Virus record (IMG/VR): IMGVR_UViG_3300046003_008172
Span: 1-20,281 of that record
Length of the DNA stretch: 20,281 nucleotides
Strand: one strand, 5' to 3'
Source of the DNA: a virus
The translations under genes were made by a program, and so were the position numbers. How positions within the stretch are numbered: the stretch's first letter is position 1; every line of letters starts with the position of its first letter. Below are positions 1 through 7,184 of the stretch, piece after piece. The notes under the pieces were generated by a model, which saw only the letters and a list, made by a program, of their open reading frames with translations, was not told where the DNA came from and searched no databases.

Positions 1-551
1 TCTTCTGCCATTGTAATCTTTGCCTGAACCCAATCTTCAAATTGGTCTTCTTCTGAAATCATGTGGTAAAGTTTTTCTGCATTTGCAATAAGTGAAAGTA
101 GTTGACCTTTCAACATTCTTCCTTCGCCTTCTCCACAGTCGCAAGCACCATTGAGTTCATCATAACCTTCAAGAACTTTTGTTTCTGCCAAATAAACTGC
201 CTTTTCTGCAAGTTGTAACTTTTTAGAACTAGCACCTTCCTTCTTCAATTTATTTTGAAGATTGACTGCTTCGTATAAATCCTTGCTGGATTCTTTTAGT
301 TTCTTTTTAGCAGTTTGTTTTTCTATAGCTTTGTTTACTTCATTGATAAAGAACTCTTTCAAGTTTTCCATTTTATTCTCCGTAAAAGACTCTACTGGTC
401 TTGATTTAGTTTTACCACCACGTTTTCTTTTTCGTCTTCCTGCACAATGTGCTTTTTGACTGAAACCTTTTGCATTGGAACAGTCAATAGACTTTTTATA
501 CTTATTTGACCATTTCTCTAATATACTAATTACTTCTTTGTTTTCCAACAC
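1..551 (-). CDS. Phage protein of unknown function, partial (C-terminus beyond window)
   Basis: An open frame runs from a start near 551 off the left edge (183 codons visible) with no stop. I do not recognise a function. Near the N-terminus is a Cys-containing segment IDCSNAKGFSQKAHC (about residues 22-36), then a very basic stretch (RRKRKRGGKTK), then a Lys/Glu-rich, probably helical region, a CDCGEGEGR segment near residue 127, and at the visible end EDWVQAKITMAE. From memory, similar N-terminal and WVQAKIT-type segments occur in uncharacterised phage proteins; I could not check this. The start is GTG (549-551) or the adjacent in-frame TTG (546-548). An AGGAG ribosome site lies 4 nt before GTG and 7 nt before TTG, so spacing favours TTG. 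The gene follows the stop of its upstream neighbour by 7 bases, so the two are probably co-transcribed. Confidence 0.75.
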   Translation of the reverse strand, partial: MLENKEVISILEKWSNKYKKSIDCSNAKGFSQKAHCAGRRKRKRGGKTKSRPVESFTENKMENLKEFFINEVNKAIEKQTAKKKLKESSKDLYEAVNLQNKLKKEGASSKKLQLAEKAVYLAETKVLEGYDELNGACDCGEGEGRMLKGQLLSLIANAEKLYHMISEEDQFEDWVQAKITMAE

Positions 552-558
552 AAAACTC

Positions 559-900
559 CTATGTCAAATCCACACCAAGTAACTTGTCCATCTTTTCGGC
601 ATCATCGTCTTTTGTTGGTTCAAAGTCTTTTTGTGAAACTCTTGTATCTAAATCAACAAATGAATCAAGAAATGCGTCTTTTTTCTTTGGTACTAAAGAT
701 TTTTTATTCATAAGAGGTTCAACAACGGCAACATAGATTTCTTTTTCTTCATCTGAAATTGGTTGATTCAGTTTACGATGAAGTCTTGCAGTATCGGCCG
801 GATTCCAACTCGTTACACGATGACCGAATACGTCTTCCTTCATCATCTCTATGATGTAGTTTGCGTCTTGTATTTCTTTATAGTTGTATTTATTCTTCAT
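559..900 (-). CDS. Hypothetical phage protein, 113 aa
   Basis: I do not recognise a family. It is a small, charged, soluble protein with no signal peptide or membrane segment. The N-terminal half (NYKEIQDANYIIEMMKEDVFG, split by predicted helices) and the middle (ARLHRKLNQPISDEEKEIYVAV) look helical; the C-terminal third is rich in Asp and Lys and ends in DDDAEKMDKLLGVDLT, which resembles a flexible tail with a short terminal helix. It sits 11 bases after the Nudix gene and 7 bases before the partial gene at the left edge, in the same direction, so an operon is likely. No clear Shine-Dalgarno sequence precedes the ATG at 900. The reading frame, the spacing and the stop that overlaps the next ribosome site (TAGGAG) support it as a real gene. 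Function unknown. Confidence 0.7.
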   Translation of the reverse strand: MKNKYNYKEIQDANYIIEMMKEDVFGHRVTSWNPADTARLHRKLNQPISDEEKEIYVAVVEPLMNKKSLVPKKKDAFLDSFVDLDTRVSQKDFEPTKDDDAEKMDKLLGVDLT

Positions 901-911
901 ACATATAAGTA

Positions 912-1346
912 TTAAACTCTCGTAATAGCATCTAAAATTTGTGCAGAAATTGGCTCCGGTAAATTATCTTTTGAAAACCAATTTACATCTTCATGTTCCC
1001 AATCTATTCTAACAAAAAACTTCTTTGGAACTTTATAGAGAAATAAATAATAGATTCTATTATCTGCATAATATCTATCAATACAAATTAACTTTGATTC
1101 CAATGGAATTTTATGTGTTGTTTCTTCAAAAAATTCTCTTCTAGCACAGTCTTCTAATGATTCAAACTCATTTACATTCGATTCACCAGAAGGAACAGAC
1201 CATACTCCTGGTAAGAAATGGGCTTTTCTTGTTCTTTTCGTTAGTAAAAATAAACCATCCTTTGTCATAGTCAAGACACCAGCGGCAGCTGGTTTATAAA
1301 CTTGGGACAATTCCTCTGGTGTTAATATGTTTAGAGGAGTTGCCAT
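912..1346 (-). CDS. Nudix hydrolase (144 aa)
   Basis: Nudix-family hydrolase, a class of Mg-dependent enzymes that cleave nucleoside diphosphates linked to another group. The catalytic box is visible at about residues 54-76: Gly54, then Glu62, seven residues, and REFFEET (Arg70, Glu71, Glu74, Glu75). The spacing between the Gly and Glu62 is two residues longer than the textbook box, and Thr76 replaces the usual Gly. Before the box, LPGVWSVPSGE matches the typical Nudix entry strand, and VNWFSKDNLP near the C-terminus matches the usual closing segment. The length fits a single-domain Nudix enzyme. The substrate cannot be read from sequence: nucleotide sugars, oxidised dNTPs, NAD or capped RNA are all possible, and with a sugar-nucleotide module nearby a GDP- or UDP-sugar is one option. 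The start codon lacks a strong ribosome site. Confidence 0.88.
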   Translation of the reverse strand: MATPLNILTPEELSQVYKPAAAGVLTMTKDGLFLLTKRTRKAHFLPGVWSVPSGESNVNEFESLEDCARREFFEETTHKIPLESKLICIDRYYADNRIYYLFLYKVPKKFFVRIDWEHEDVNWFSKDNLPEPISAQILDAITRV

Positions 1347-1380
1347 TTTATACCGATGCCAACTTTTTAAAGTTAATCAA

Positions 1381-1572
1381 TTACTTCCCCTTATACGGAA
1401 ACATCTCATTTAATTTTTGGCGTCTCTTACTACAACCACAATCTTCTTTACCCATAGCTTGAGCAACTTCTTCTGCGAGTTTATCTATACCAAGAGCATT
1501 TGTAACCTTTGCAATAGTATCACCAAGACCTTGTGATTGTTGTGTTTCCTGTGTTTGTGTTTCTGTATTCAT
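1381..1572 (-). CDS. Small phage protein with C-terminal CGC motif, 63 aa
   Basis: Short protein with a Gln/Thr-rich N-terminal tail (residues 1-13), a predicted amphipathic helix region (GLGDTIAKVTNALGIDKLAEEVAQAMG), and a compact C-terminal motif EDCGCSKRRQKLNEMFPYKGK with Cys45 and Cys47. The GLGDTI...TxxxGI...DCGC.KR...LN..FPY pattern is one I associate with small uncharacterised proteins of T4-like environmental phages (recollection, not checked). The two cysteines could bind metal as a dimer or form a disulfide. A good ribosome site (AAGGTGA) precedes the ATG at 1572. It lies 19 bases after the Dps-like gene. No function is assigned. Confidence 0.75.
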   Translation of the reverse strand: MNTETQTQETQQSQGLGDTIAKVTNALGIDKLAEEVAQAMGKEDCGCSKRRQKLNEMFPYKGK

Positions 1573-1591
1573 ACATCACCTTTTTATTATT

Positions 1592-1948
1592 TTACTTCAA
1601 TGTAAGTAGATATTTCAATTTGTTGAATTCAGATACCATCTCGTCACGAATATTAAGGAGGTCTGTATCTGTTTGGGGATTTAATCCGTTTGAGAGAAGT
1701 AGGAGGTATGCAATTGTTTCGTCAATAAATGTCATACAATCCTTTTCATTACGATTGTAAACCTTCATTGGGAGTGCAGGAACACGGCCATACTTACCCA
1801 TCATTACTTCTACAAAGTTATCAATGAGTGGTGTAAGTGCATCATAAGCACCACCGTAAGCTTGATGTCTTGCATATGATGTTGTTTGCCAATGAAAGAA
1901 CTTCAATTGATTGTGAACTTCTATAAGTTTACTTGCTACTTCGTGCAT
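1592..1948 (-). CDS. Dps/ferritin-like small helical phage protein (DUF5856-like), 118 aa
   Basis: I take the ATG at 1948 as start because GGAG stands six bases before it; an upstream in-frame ATG at 1996 would add 16 residues without a ribosome site. The protein is helical. Its conserved core reads LKFFHWQTTSYARHQAYGGA followed by YDALTPLIDNFVE, so His19, Trp20, His28, Asp36, Asp43 and Glu47 fall in a pattern similar to the ferroxidase motif of Dps proteins (HW, later H, D..., D, E). The length is shorter than a standard Dps (about 150-170 aa). From memory it resembles the phage family DUF5856; I could not confirm this. Iron binding or DNA protection is inference from the motif only. It is the first gene after the 57-bp gap that ends the glycan module. 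Confidence 0.75.
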   Translation of the reverse strand: MHEVASKLIEVHNQLKFFHWQTTSYARHQAYGGAYDALTPLIDNFVEVMMGKYGRVPALPMKVYNRNEKDCMTFIDETIAYLLLLSNGLNPQTDTDLLNIRDEMVSEFNKLKYLLTLK

Positions 1949-2005
1949 TTTAATCTCCAATAATAATTGACTTGACTGTAAATATAAATATGACATTAAT
2001 TCAGA
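1949..2005 (-). other. 57-bp intergenic gap at the downstream border of the glycan module
   Basis: AT-rich, without a coding frame. On the transcribed strand it contains ATATTTAT ending 35 bases before the ATG of the Dps-like gene and GGAG as its ribosome site. A TATAAATA octamer is present on the opposite strand only (1983-1990). No GC-rich stem followed by T is present. A new promoter for the small-protein genes could lie here. Confidence 0.3.
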
Positions 2006-2842
2006 TTATTCATCTGATACAGCTCTTCCTATCATAGTTTCCCAATCTCTGTTTTTACGGACTATATTGTTGTAGTCAATCGATTCTTTTATCAAAGAAA
2101 GATTTATCCCATTATTTTCACCGAACTTTAAGAACGCAGACATATCTTTTGGAAAACAATGACCACCATAACCTCTATCTCCATCTGGTCCTGGTACTTT
2201 CCAATGACTTAATCCAAGCCGTTTATCTAATTTTGATATACCGACGATCTCATCATAATTGATACCAGCAGAAGAACAAACATCAAACAATTGATTTGCG
2301 AATACAACCTTAACGGATAGGAAACAGTTAGCAACGTACTTAACCATCTCCGCAACATCTGAACTTGTCTGTACTATTGGAATAAATGGAAATGCCCTTC
2401 TGAACATATCGGCCGTCTCTGTTAATCCATTATTACCACCCAAAACTATTCTATCTTGGTTAATGAAGTCCATTATAGCGTTTGCTTCTGTTAAAAACTC
2501 TGGATTAAAAATAAGATTTATATTCGGATATTTTTCTTGAAATAACTTACAAGTTCCTGGTGGTACTGTTGATTTCAATACAACAATTTTTCCATTACCC
2601 ATCTGATTGAGTTGAGAAAAAACAGAATCTACTATCTTTGTATCACATTCCCCCGACTTCTTCATCGGAGTTGGTAAACACACAAATATCAAATCGGTTT
2701 TATTATAAAGTTCTTCTAAACTATTTGTTGTGGATTTATCAGGAAGAATATCAAATGTTTCAATTTTAAAATGATTTTTCATTCCTTCTCTAACCGCACT
2801 ACCAACAAATCCTTGTCCAACTATTCCAATAACATTTACCAT
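2006..2842 (-). CDS. UDP-glucose/GDP-mannose dehydrogenase family protein, short form (278 aa)
   Basis: Enzymes of this family oxidise the C6 alcohol of a nucleotide sugar to a carboxylate with two NAD+ (UDP-glucose to UDP-glucuronate, or GDP-mannose to GDP-mannuronate). Visible: the N-terminal NAD-binding fold with GQGFVG (residues 9-14), KSTVPPGT, the FNPEFLTEANA segment, the central helix with Lys and Asn in MVKYVANCF, and the catalytic loop GDRGYGGHCFPKDM with Cys229. Thus the NAD-binding and central domains are complete. Normal members have 390-440 residues; this one ends about 50 residues after the catalytic Cys, so the C-terminal nucleotide-binding domain is essentially absent. The stop is clean and the neighbouring start is close, so this is a compact form rather than an obvious frameshift. 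It is the last gene of the glycan module and begins right after the epimerase stop (TGATATG). Confidence 0.9.
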   Translation of the reverse strand: MVNVIGIVGQGFVGSAVREGMKNHFKIETFDILPDKSTTNSLEELYNKTDLIFVCLPTPMKKSGECDTKIVDSVFSQLNQMGNGKIVVLKSTVPPGTCKLFQEKYPNINLIFNPEFLTEANAIMDFINQDRIVLGGNNGLTETADMFRRAFPFIPIVQTSSDVAEMVKYVANCFLSVKVVFANQLFDVCSSAGINYDEIVGISKLDKRLGLSHWKVPGPDGDRGYGGHCFPKDMSAFLKFGENNGINLSLIKESIDYNNIVRKNRDWETMIGRAVSDE

Positions 2843-2843
2843 A

Positions 2844-3839
2844 TCATTTCTTCCAAAATGAATAAATACCTTTATCTAATTCGTAGTTTTTCCAAATAAA
2901 TTGTTCTCGCATTGGTTGTTCTTTTGCCCATTCCCACATCTTTATTAATCCTTCTTCTAAAGAAGTTTTATCTTGATAGTCAAGAAGTTGTGATGACTTT
3001 TTCCAAGTTGGATGTGCATCCTTTACTTCATGTCTGGGTTCAAGTCGGATGAACTGCCCACCGATAACTTTTCGAAGTATTTCATTTGCTTCATTTATGG
3101 TATGGTATTTAGTTCCGCCAAGATTTATAATTTGATTTGAAGCATTTTCATTTACTGCGGCTTTCCATAGTGGTTCTAAACAATCATCAATGTAGCTAAA
3201 TGCTCTCGTTTGAGTACCATCACCGTAAATCGTCATTGGTTTGTTATTTAAATGTTGGTACATCCATATACCAAGAACGTTCCTATACTTATCCCAAATG
3301 TTTTGTTTAATACCATAAACATTATGTGGTCTGATGATACACCAATCCAATCCATGCTGTTCTCCTGCAATTTGAATATCTTGTTCACAGGCAAACTTTG
3401 CAACACCATATGGGTCAATTGGTGCTGGTTGATGTGACTCATCGAACGGAGGATTACCATGTCCATATACTGCCATAGTTGAAGTAAACACAAGACGTTT
3501 AATATCATATCGTATACAATTGTTTACTATGTTTGCGGTTGCAAGGAGATTATTAGTGTAATTGAAACATCTAATAAATGGAGACAATCCTTCTGCGGCA
3601 TAAGCGGCAAAGTGAAAAACATAATCAAACTTATGTGTTGAAAATATTTCACCCATCATTGTTGCATCTGTACAATCTGCTTTATAAAACAGACAGTCGG
3701 TGTGAACATTATCCAAATAGCCACCATCGAGATTATCAATACCAACAACTTGATATTCAGGTTTATTTTCTATAATCCAATCAGCGAGTCTTGCACCAAG
3801 AAGACCAGCTACTCCCGTAATCAATACTTTTTTATTCAT
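2844..3839 (-). CDS. NAD-dependent nucleotide-sugar epimerase/dehydratase (GalE-like extended SDR), 331 aa
   Basis: Extended short-chain dehydrogenase/reductase acting on a nucleotide sugar. The Rossmann motif GVAGLLG (residues 9-15), the FHFAAYAA segment, the catalytic Ser/Thr in FTSTMAVYG and the YGVAK pair (Tyr144, Lys148) are all present, and RPHNVYG plus GDGTQTRAFSYIDD are the usual substrate-domain signatures. This pattern fits UDP-sugar 4-epimerases and related enzymes; it does not look like GDP-fucose synthase (Fcl). With the neighbouring UDP-glucose dehydrogenase-like gene, a UDP-hexuronate 4-epimerase or UDP-GlcNAc/Glc 4-epimerase role is plausible but not decided. I chose the ATG at 3839 (GGGG ribosome site 7 bases upstream) instead of 3860; it overlaps the end of the upstream GT2 gene by 8 bases. 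Confidence 0.9.
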   Translation of the reverse strand: MNKKVLITGVAGLLGARLADWIIENKPEYQVVGIDNLDGGYLDNVHTDCLFYKADCTDATMMGEIFSTHKFDYVFHFAAYAAEGLSPFIRCFNYTNNLLATANIVNNCIRYDIKRLVFTSTMAVYGHGNPPFDESHQPAPIDPYGVAKFACEQDIQIAGEQHGLDWCIIRPHNVYGIKQNIWDKYRNVLGIWMYQHLNNKPMTIYGDGTQTRAFSYIDDCLEPLWKAAVNENASNQIINLGGTKYHTINEANEILRKVIGGQFIRLEPRHEVKDAHPTWKKSSQLLDYQDKTSLEEGLIKMWEWAKEQPMREQFIWKNYELDKGIYSFWKK

Positions 3840-4620
3840 ACTTAATCCCCATGACCTCATAATTTTTAGGTGAATGACTGTTGTCTATATTTCTTATCGG
3901 ATTGAATCCCCACTTAAATTTGAACGAGTCAGCGGCATCTCTTTCACTTTGAACAAATCTATCTCGTTCATTTCCGTTCTTTGTTGCCATACTTCCAAAA
4001 TGATAGAAGTTTAATTTTCTACTTCTTACAAACTTCAATCCAATCAATTCTAATTTCAAAAAGAAATCCCAATCACAAATAAATGGGGAATCATAAATCG
4101 TATCGAACCCACCAGATGCCATATAATACTTCTTTTGCATGAAGAATGGAAATATCTCACCGTCATTTGTAATTGATTCTTGTCTGTAATTTGGTTCTTC
4201 TTTTGTATAAGATTGGAAATCAAAATTATCTACTCCGCCGAAATCTTTGGTAACAAAATTAAATATGCTAGGATTTCTTTCTATTTGATTTGGTGTTATT
4301 ACAAGACGGTCTAATGAATCTTGTTCTAATAAAACATCCCAATCTTTTGGAAATACGTTATCGTCATTTACAATCAATATCCATTCGTTTGATGATTGAT
4401 ATACTCCAACATTTAGTGCATGTTGCATACCGGAATTAGTTTCAAGTTCAATAAATGAAACTTTATCCTCATATTTTTGAATTACAAACCTTGATTCTTC
4501 AGGATAACCATCGATAACAACAACTATTTCATTTTCATTTTTTGCATTTTCTAATGCAGAGTTTAGACAAACATCTAAACATTTTGGATTCCTATATGAA
4601 GGTATTACGACTGAAACCAA
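3832..4620 (-). CDS. Family 2 glycosyltransferase (GT-A), 262 aa, TTG start
   Basis: Transfers a sugar from a nucleotide donor to an unknown acceptor. The N-terminus reads VSVVIPSYRNPKCLDVCLNS, the standard GT2 opening, followed by IVVVIDGYPE, the LETNSGMQHALNVGV segment, and the metal-binding region VNDDNVFP (Asp86-Asp87). There is no membrane segment. Start choice: the conserved fold begins directly at the Leu coded by TTG at 4618-4620, preceded by GGAGG four bases upstream. The only in-frame ATG (4767) would add 49 non-conserved residues and overlap the previous gene by 163 bases, so I regard TTG as the start. This leaves a 16-base overlap with the upstream glycosyltransferase, typical of translational coupling. 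Confidence 0.85.
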   Translation of the reverse strand: MVSVVIPSYRNPKCLDVCLNSALENAKNENEIVVVIDGYPEESRFVIQKYEDKVSFIELETNSGMQHALNVGVYQSSNEWILIVNDDNVFPKDWDVLLEQDSLDRLVITPNQIERNPSIFNFVTKDFGGVDNFDFQSYTKEEPNYRQESITNDGEIFPFFMQKKYYMASGGFDTIYDSPFICDWDFFLKLELIGLKFVRSRKLNFYHFGSMATKNGNERDRFVQSERDAADSFKFKWGFNPIRNIDNSHSPKNYEVMGIKYE

Positions 4621-5321
4621 ACTTCCTCCCAATTTGTTAATGGAGATAACCAAGAAGTTTCTCCGTGTGTTGAATAACCAGGTATCGGTGTTAATAACGA
4701 CTTTCCTTTTTCTCGAAGTTCCATGAACATATCGAAATCTCTTGGATAATCTCCCATGTTCGTCCATCTTCGTAGTATATCTTCATCATCTTTCAATGTA
4801 GAAACTTTTGATGCAAATGTCATAGTCGTACTATTTGTTAACTTCCAATGACAAGAATTTGAAAGATATACTTTTGTAAGCTCTCCACCATCATCTTCTA
4901 TAAATTTGTTTCCTCCTCGACTAGATGGAATGTATTTATCAGGATGATCATACAAACTTACATAATCGCCACCGATTTCAAACCCTTCTAATAAAATCTT
5001 ATCAGAGGTTTGTTTATGAATATAGTCATTTTCTAGGAAATAAACAATATCATTTTCATCATATTTGAATGATTCATTTAGTGCGTAATTAAATGTACCA
5101 GCACCACTTCCTATTTGAGTGTGAGTTATGATATTTGATGTCACATATTTTTCTATCATCGATGTTGTCTGATTTGATAGATTGTCTCCGATAATGAGCC
5201 AATCGTATTTATCGGAAGGAAAAACTGATAGTGAGTTCTTCAAACAGTTTTCATTATTAATAAAAGATGGTTTTACTTTTCGGTAACCAGCATCAGATAT
5301 TCTGTAAATTATTTTAATCAT
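4605..5321 (-). CDS. Probable GT-A type glycosyltransferase, 238 aa
   Basis: I read this as a soluble GT-A fold glycosyltransferase, with less certainty than its neighbours. The N-terminal part (IIYRISDAGYRKVKPSF, then YDWLIIGDNLS) resembles a nucleotide-binding domain. VYFLENDYIHK near residues 93-103 supplies an acidic ExD-type motif (Glu97, Asp99) in the place where GT-A enzymes bind metal and nucleotide. Further conserved-looking blocks are YVSLYDHPDKY, CHWKLTNSTTMTF and the C-terminal PGYSTHGETSWLSPLTNWEE; His-containing C-terminal segments of this kind often complete the metal site. It lies between the GT10-like and GT2 genes. No ribosome site is evident before the ATG at 5321, which lies 8 bases after the upstream stop. 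Donor and acceptor are unknown. Confidence 0.78.
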   Translation of the reverse strand: MIKIIYRISDAGYRKVKPSFINNENCLKNSLSVFPSDKYDWLIIGDNLSNQTTSMIEKYVTSNIITHTQIGSGAGTFNYALNESFKYDENDIVYFLENDYIHKQTSDKILLEGFEIGGDYVSLYDHPDKYIPSSRGGNKFIEDDGGELTKVYLSNSCHWKLTNSTTMTFASKVSTLKDDEDILRRWTNMGDYPRDFDMFMELREKGKSLLTPIPGYSTHGETSWLSPLTNWEEVWFQS

Positions 5322-5329
5322 AGTGAAAT

Positions 5330-6202
5330 TTAAAAAAGTTTAGTTTCGATTAATTCTTTAATACCAAATTCCCAAAGCATATCGCCTAAACTAATATATT
5401 TCTTTGCCTCTTCGAAGTTATTAGTTACAGATTCAATTCTACTTAGATAAAATTCTTCATTTAGAGTATTAGATGATAACATCTCTATTAATTCATCTTG
5501 ATTCTTAAAAGTTACTATTCCATTCTTATCGAACATATCAAGATATGAAGTGTCATCAGATGTCCAGTATATTGGAATACATCCAGATAACATTGAATCT
5601 AATATTTTTTCTGAAAAGAATTTATCATCTTCATTTTCTATGACCAACTCAAATCTATAATCCTTCAATCCTATAGACTTATTATCAAAAGGAGGATTTA
5701 CATAATCGATAAATGATGTATCGAGAGTGTTTAATTTTTCTCTAATTGTATGGCGTAAAATATGACCAGGCATATATCTTTTACCGGAAACTATTGTTAC
5801 AATATTTTTAGTTTTAGGATATATCGACCATTGAGTTGGATGTATTAGTGTTCTTGCACCACCCGGAAACTTTTTAAATTTATGATTATCGTTTGTTTCT
5901 TTACCAAAATCATCATATGTACTGAATATCAAATCAAAATGTTGACGGTTATTTAAAACAAACTCATAATGCCAAGATGCCAAGACACGGGGTTCCACTA
6001 AAACGGCTATCTTATATTTTATATCTGTTCTTGTAATTTCTCGTATACATGGTGAATCCCAACAGTCTACCCATATCGCAATATCTTGCATCTGATTTGG
6101 AGTCCAATGTAAATACTTACTTGGAAAACACGGTAGTTCCTCAGCAACCTCTTTATCACCGTAATTCCCAGGATTACACATGAATGCATTTAATCTTTCC
6201 AT
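5330..6202 (-). CDS. GT10-like (alpha-1,3/4-fucosyltransferase family) glycosyltransferase, 290 aa
   Basis: GT10 enzymes move L-fucose, or related sugars, from a GDP donor. The hallmark is visible at residues 181-213: YRFELVIENEDDKFFSEKIL followed by DSMLSGCIPIYW, which matches the GT10 signature (Y.F.LaFENs......EK...a...G.vPvYWG) with Glu198-Lys199 as the EK pair. The N-terminal half (PNQMQDIAIWVDCW, then IAVLVEPRVLASWHYEF) matches the usual lead-in where a host protein would carry its acceptor domain. No membrane anchor is seen, unlike eukaryotic members. It directly follows gmd, four bases after its stop, with a GGAGG ribosome site, so a GDP-6-deoxyhexose donor made by Gmd is a sensible guess. 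No GDP-fucose synthase gene is seen, so the sugar could also be rhamnose- or perosamine-like. Confidence 0.83.
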   Translation of the reverse strand: MERLNAFMCNPGNYGDKEVAEELPCFPSKYLHWTPNQMQDIAIWVDCWDSPCIREITRTDIKYKIAVLVEPRVLASWHYEFVLNNRQHFDLIFSTYDDFGKETNDNHKFKKFPGGARTLIHPTQWSIYPKTKNIVTIVSGKRYMPGHILRHTIREKLNTLDTSFIDYVNPPFDNKSIGLKDYRFELVIENEDDKFFSEKILDSMLSGCIPIYWTSDDTSYLDMFDKNGIVTFKNQDELIEMLSSNTLNEEFYLSRIESVTNNFEEAKKYISLGDMLWEFGIKELIETKLF

Positions 6203-6205
6203 ATA

Positions 6206-7183
6206 TTATTCCTCCATCTTAAATATATTTATCCAGTGTTCAACCATTTCATCCATTAACATCTCAAATGTATATTCCGGATTCCATCCCATTTCAGTTC
6301 TTATACGTGATGAATCGCCTTTTAAATATGGGAGTTCTTCTGGTCTCAGGAACTTTTGATTTTGAATTACATGATCTTCGTAATTCAATTCTAATTTACT
6401 GAATACATACTTGCACATATCACGAACTGAACGAGTTTCTCCAGTTGCAACTACCCAATCACCTGGTTCATTTTGTTGAAGGATGAGATGCATAGCTCTG
6501 ACGTAATCCTTTGAGTGACCCCAATCGCGATACGCATCCAAGTTACCAAGTTCAAGTTTATCAGCAAGACCTAACTTAATTTGAACCGCCGTCTTTACAA
6601 CTTTGTTTGTTACAAAGTTTGAACCACGTCTTGGTGATTCATGATTGAAAAGTATTCCGTTACTAGCATGAAGTTTGTATGCGTGACGATAGTTACGAAC
6701 AATGTTGAAACCAAATACCTTTGAACAACCGTATGGTGATACGGGTTTCATTGGAGTTGTTTCTCTTTGATAACCATCTTCATCAACAGCACTTCCAAAC
6801 ATTTCTGAAGAACTAGCTTGATAGAATTTTGCATTAGGACAGGCACTTCGAAGTGATTCAAGGATATTTAATACACCAACTGCATTTGTTTGAACTGTGA
6901 ACTGTGGGATGTCATACGAAACACGAACATGGCTTTGTGCCGCAAGATTATAAATTTCATCAGGTTGTATTTCTCGAAGTAATCTTTCTAATCCTGATTG
7001 GTCAAGTAGATCTCCGTAATAAACAACAACATCTTTTGATAAATGGTCTATTCTACTTTGTTGGTGTTCTGATACGGAATTTCTTCTTACTATACCGTGG
7101 ACTTCGTAGCCAAGTGTAATCAAATGTTCTGCAAGATAACTTCCATCTTGACCACCAATTCCTGTAATAAATGCCTTCTTCAT
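6206..7183 (-). CDS. gmd: GDP-mannose 4,6-dehydratase
   Basis: Converts GDP-D-mannose to GDP-4-keto-6-deoxy-D-mannose, the branch point to GDP-fucose, GDP-rhamnose and GDP-perosamine. Extended SDR with GIGGQDGS (residues 8-15, the Gmd version of the NADP motif), the early HGIVRRNS segment, AAQSHVRVSYDIP, the catalytic set Ser125, Glu127, Tyr151 and Lys155 (ASSSEMFG and YGCSK), and the highly typical LFNHESPRRGSNFVT block. The C-terminal RPEELPYLKGDSSR and MGWNPEYTFEMLMDEMV close the usual 325-370-residue protein, so the gene looks complete. The start at 7183 follows the DegT-like stop by one base with AAGGA as ribosome site. No ManC or ManB gene is in the window, so GDP-mannose would have to come from the host or elsewhere in the genome. 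Confidence 0.96.
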   Translation of the reverse strand: MKKAFITGIGGQDGSYLAEHLITLGYEVHGIVRRNSVSEHQQSRIDHLSKDVVVYYGDLLDQSGLERLLREIQPDEIYNLAAQSHVRVSYDIPQFTVQTNAVGVLNILESLRSACPNAKFYQASSSEMFGSAVDEDGYQRETTPMKPVSPYGCSKVFGFNIVRNYRHAYKLHASNGILFNHESPRRGSNFVTNKVVKTAVQIKLGLADKLELGNLDAYRDWGHSKDYVRAMHLILQQNEPGDWVVATGETRSVRDMCKYVFSKLELNYEDHVIQNQKFLRPEELPYLKGDSSRIRTEMGWNPEYTFEMLMDEMVEHWINIFKMEE

Positions 7184-7184
7184 A

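Noticed and set aside
262-459. Plus-strand frame of 65 codons near the left edge
   Set aside because: Antisense to the open minus-strand frame 1-551, which has a ribosome site and phage-like motifs.
1361-1374. Palindrome AACTTTTTAAAGTT in the gap upstream of the Nudix gene
   Set aside because: AT-only-core stem of six pairs with a two-base loop and no following T run; too weak for a terminator.
1983-1990. TATAAATA on the plus strand in the gap before the Dps-like gene
   Set aside because: It points to the right, where no plus-strand gene exists.
3248-3508. Minus-strand frame of 86 codons inside the epimerase gene
   Set aside because: Out-of-frame within a gene that carries intact SDR motifs on both sides.
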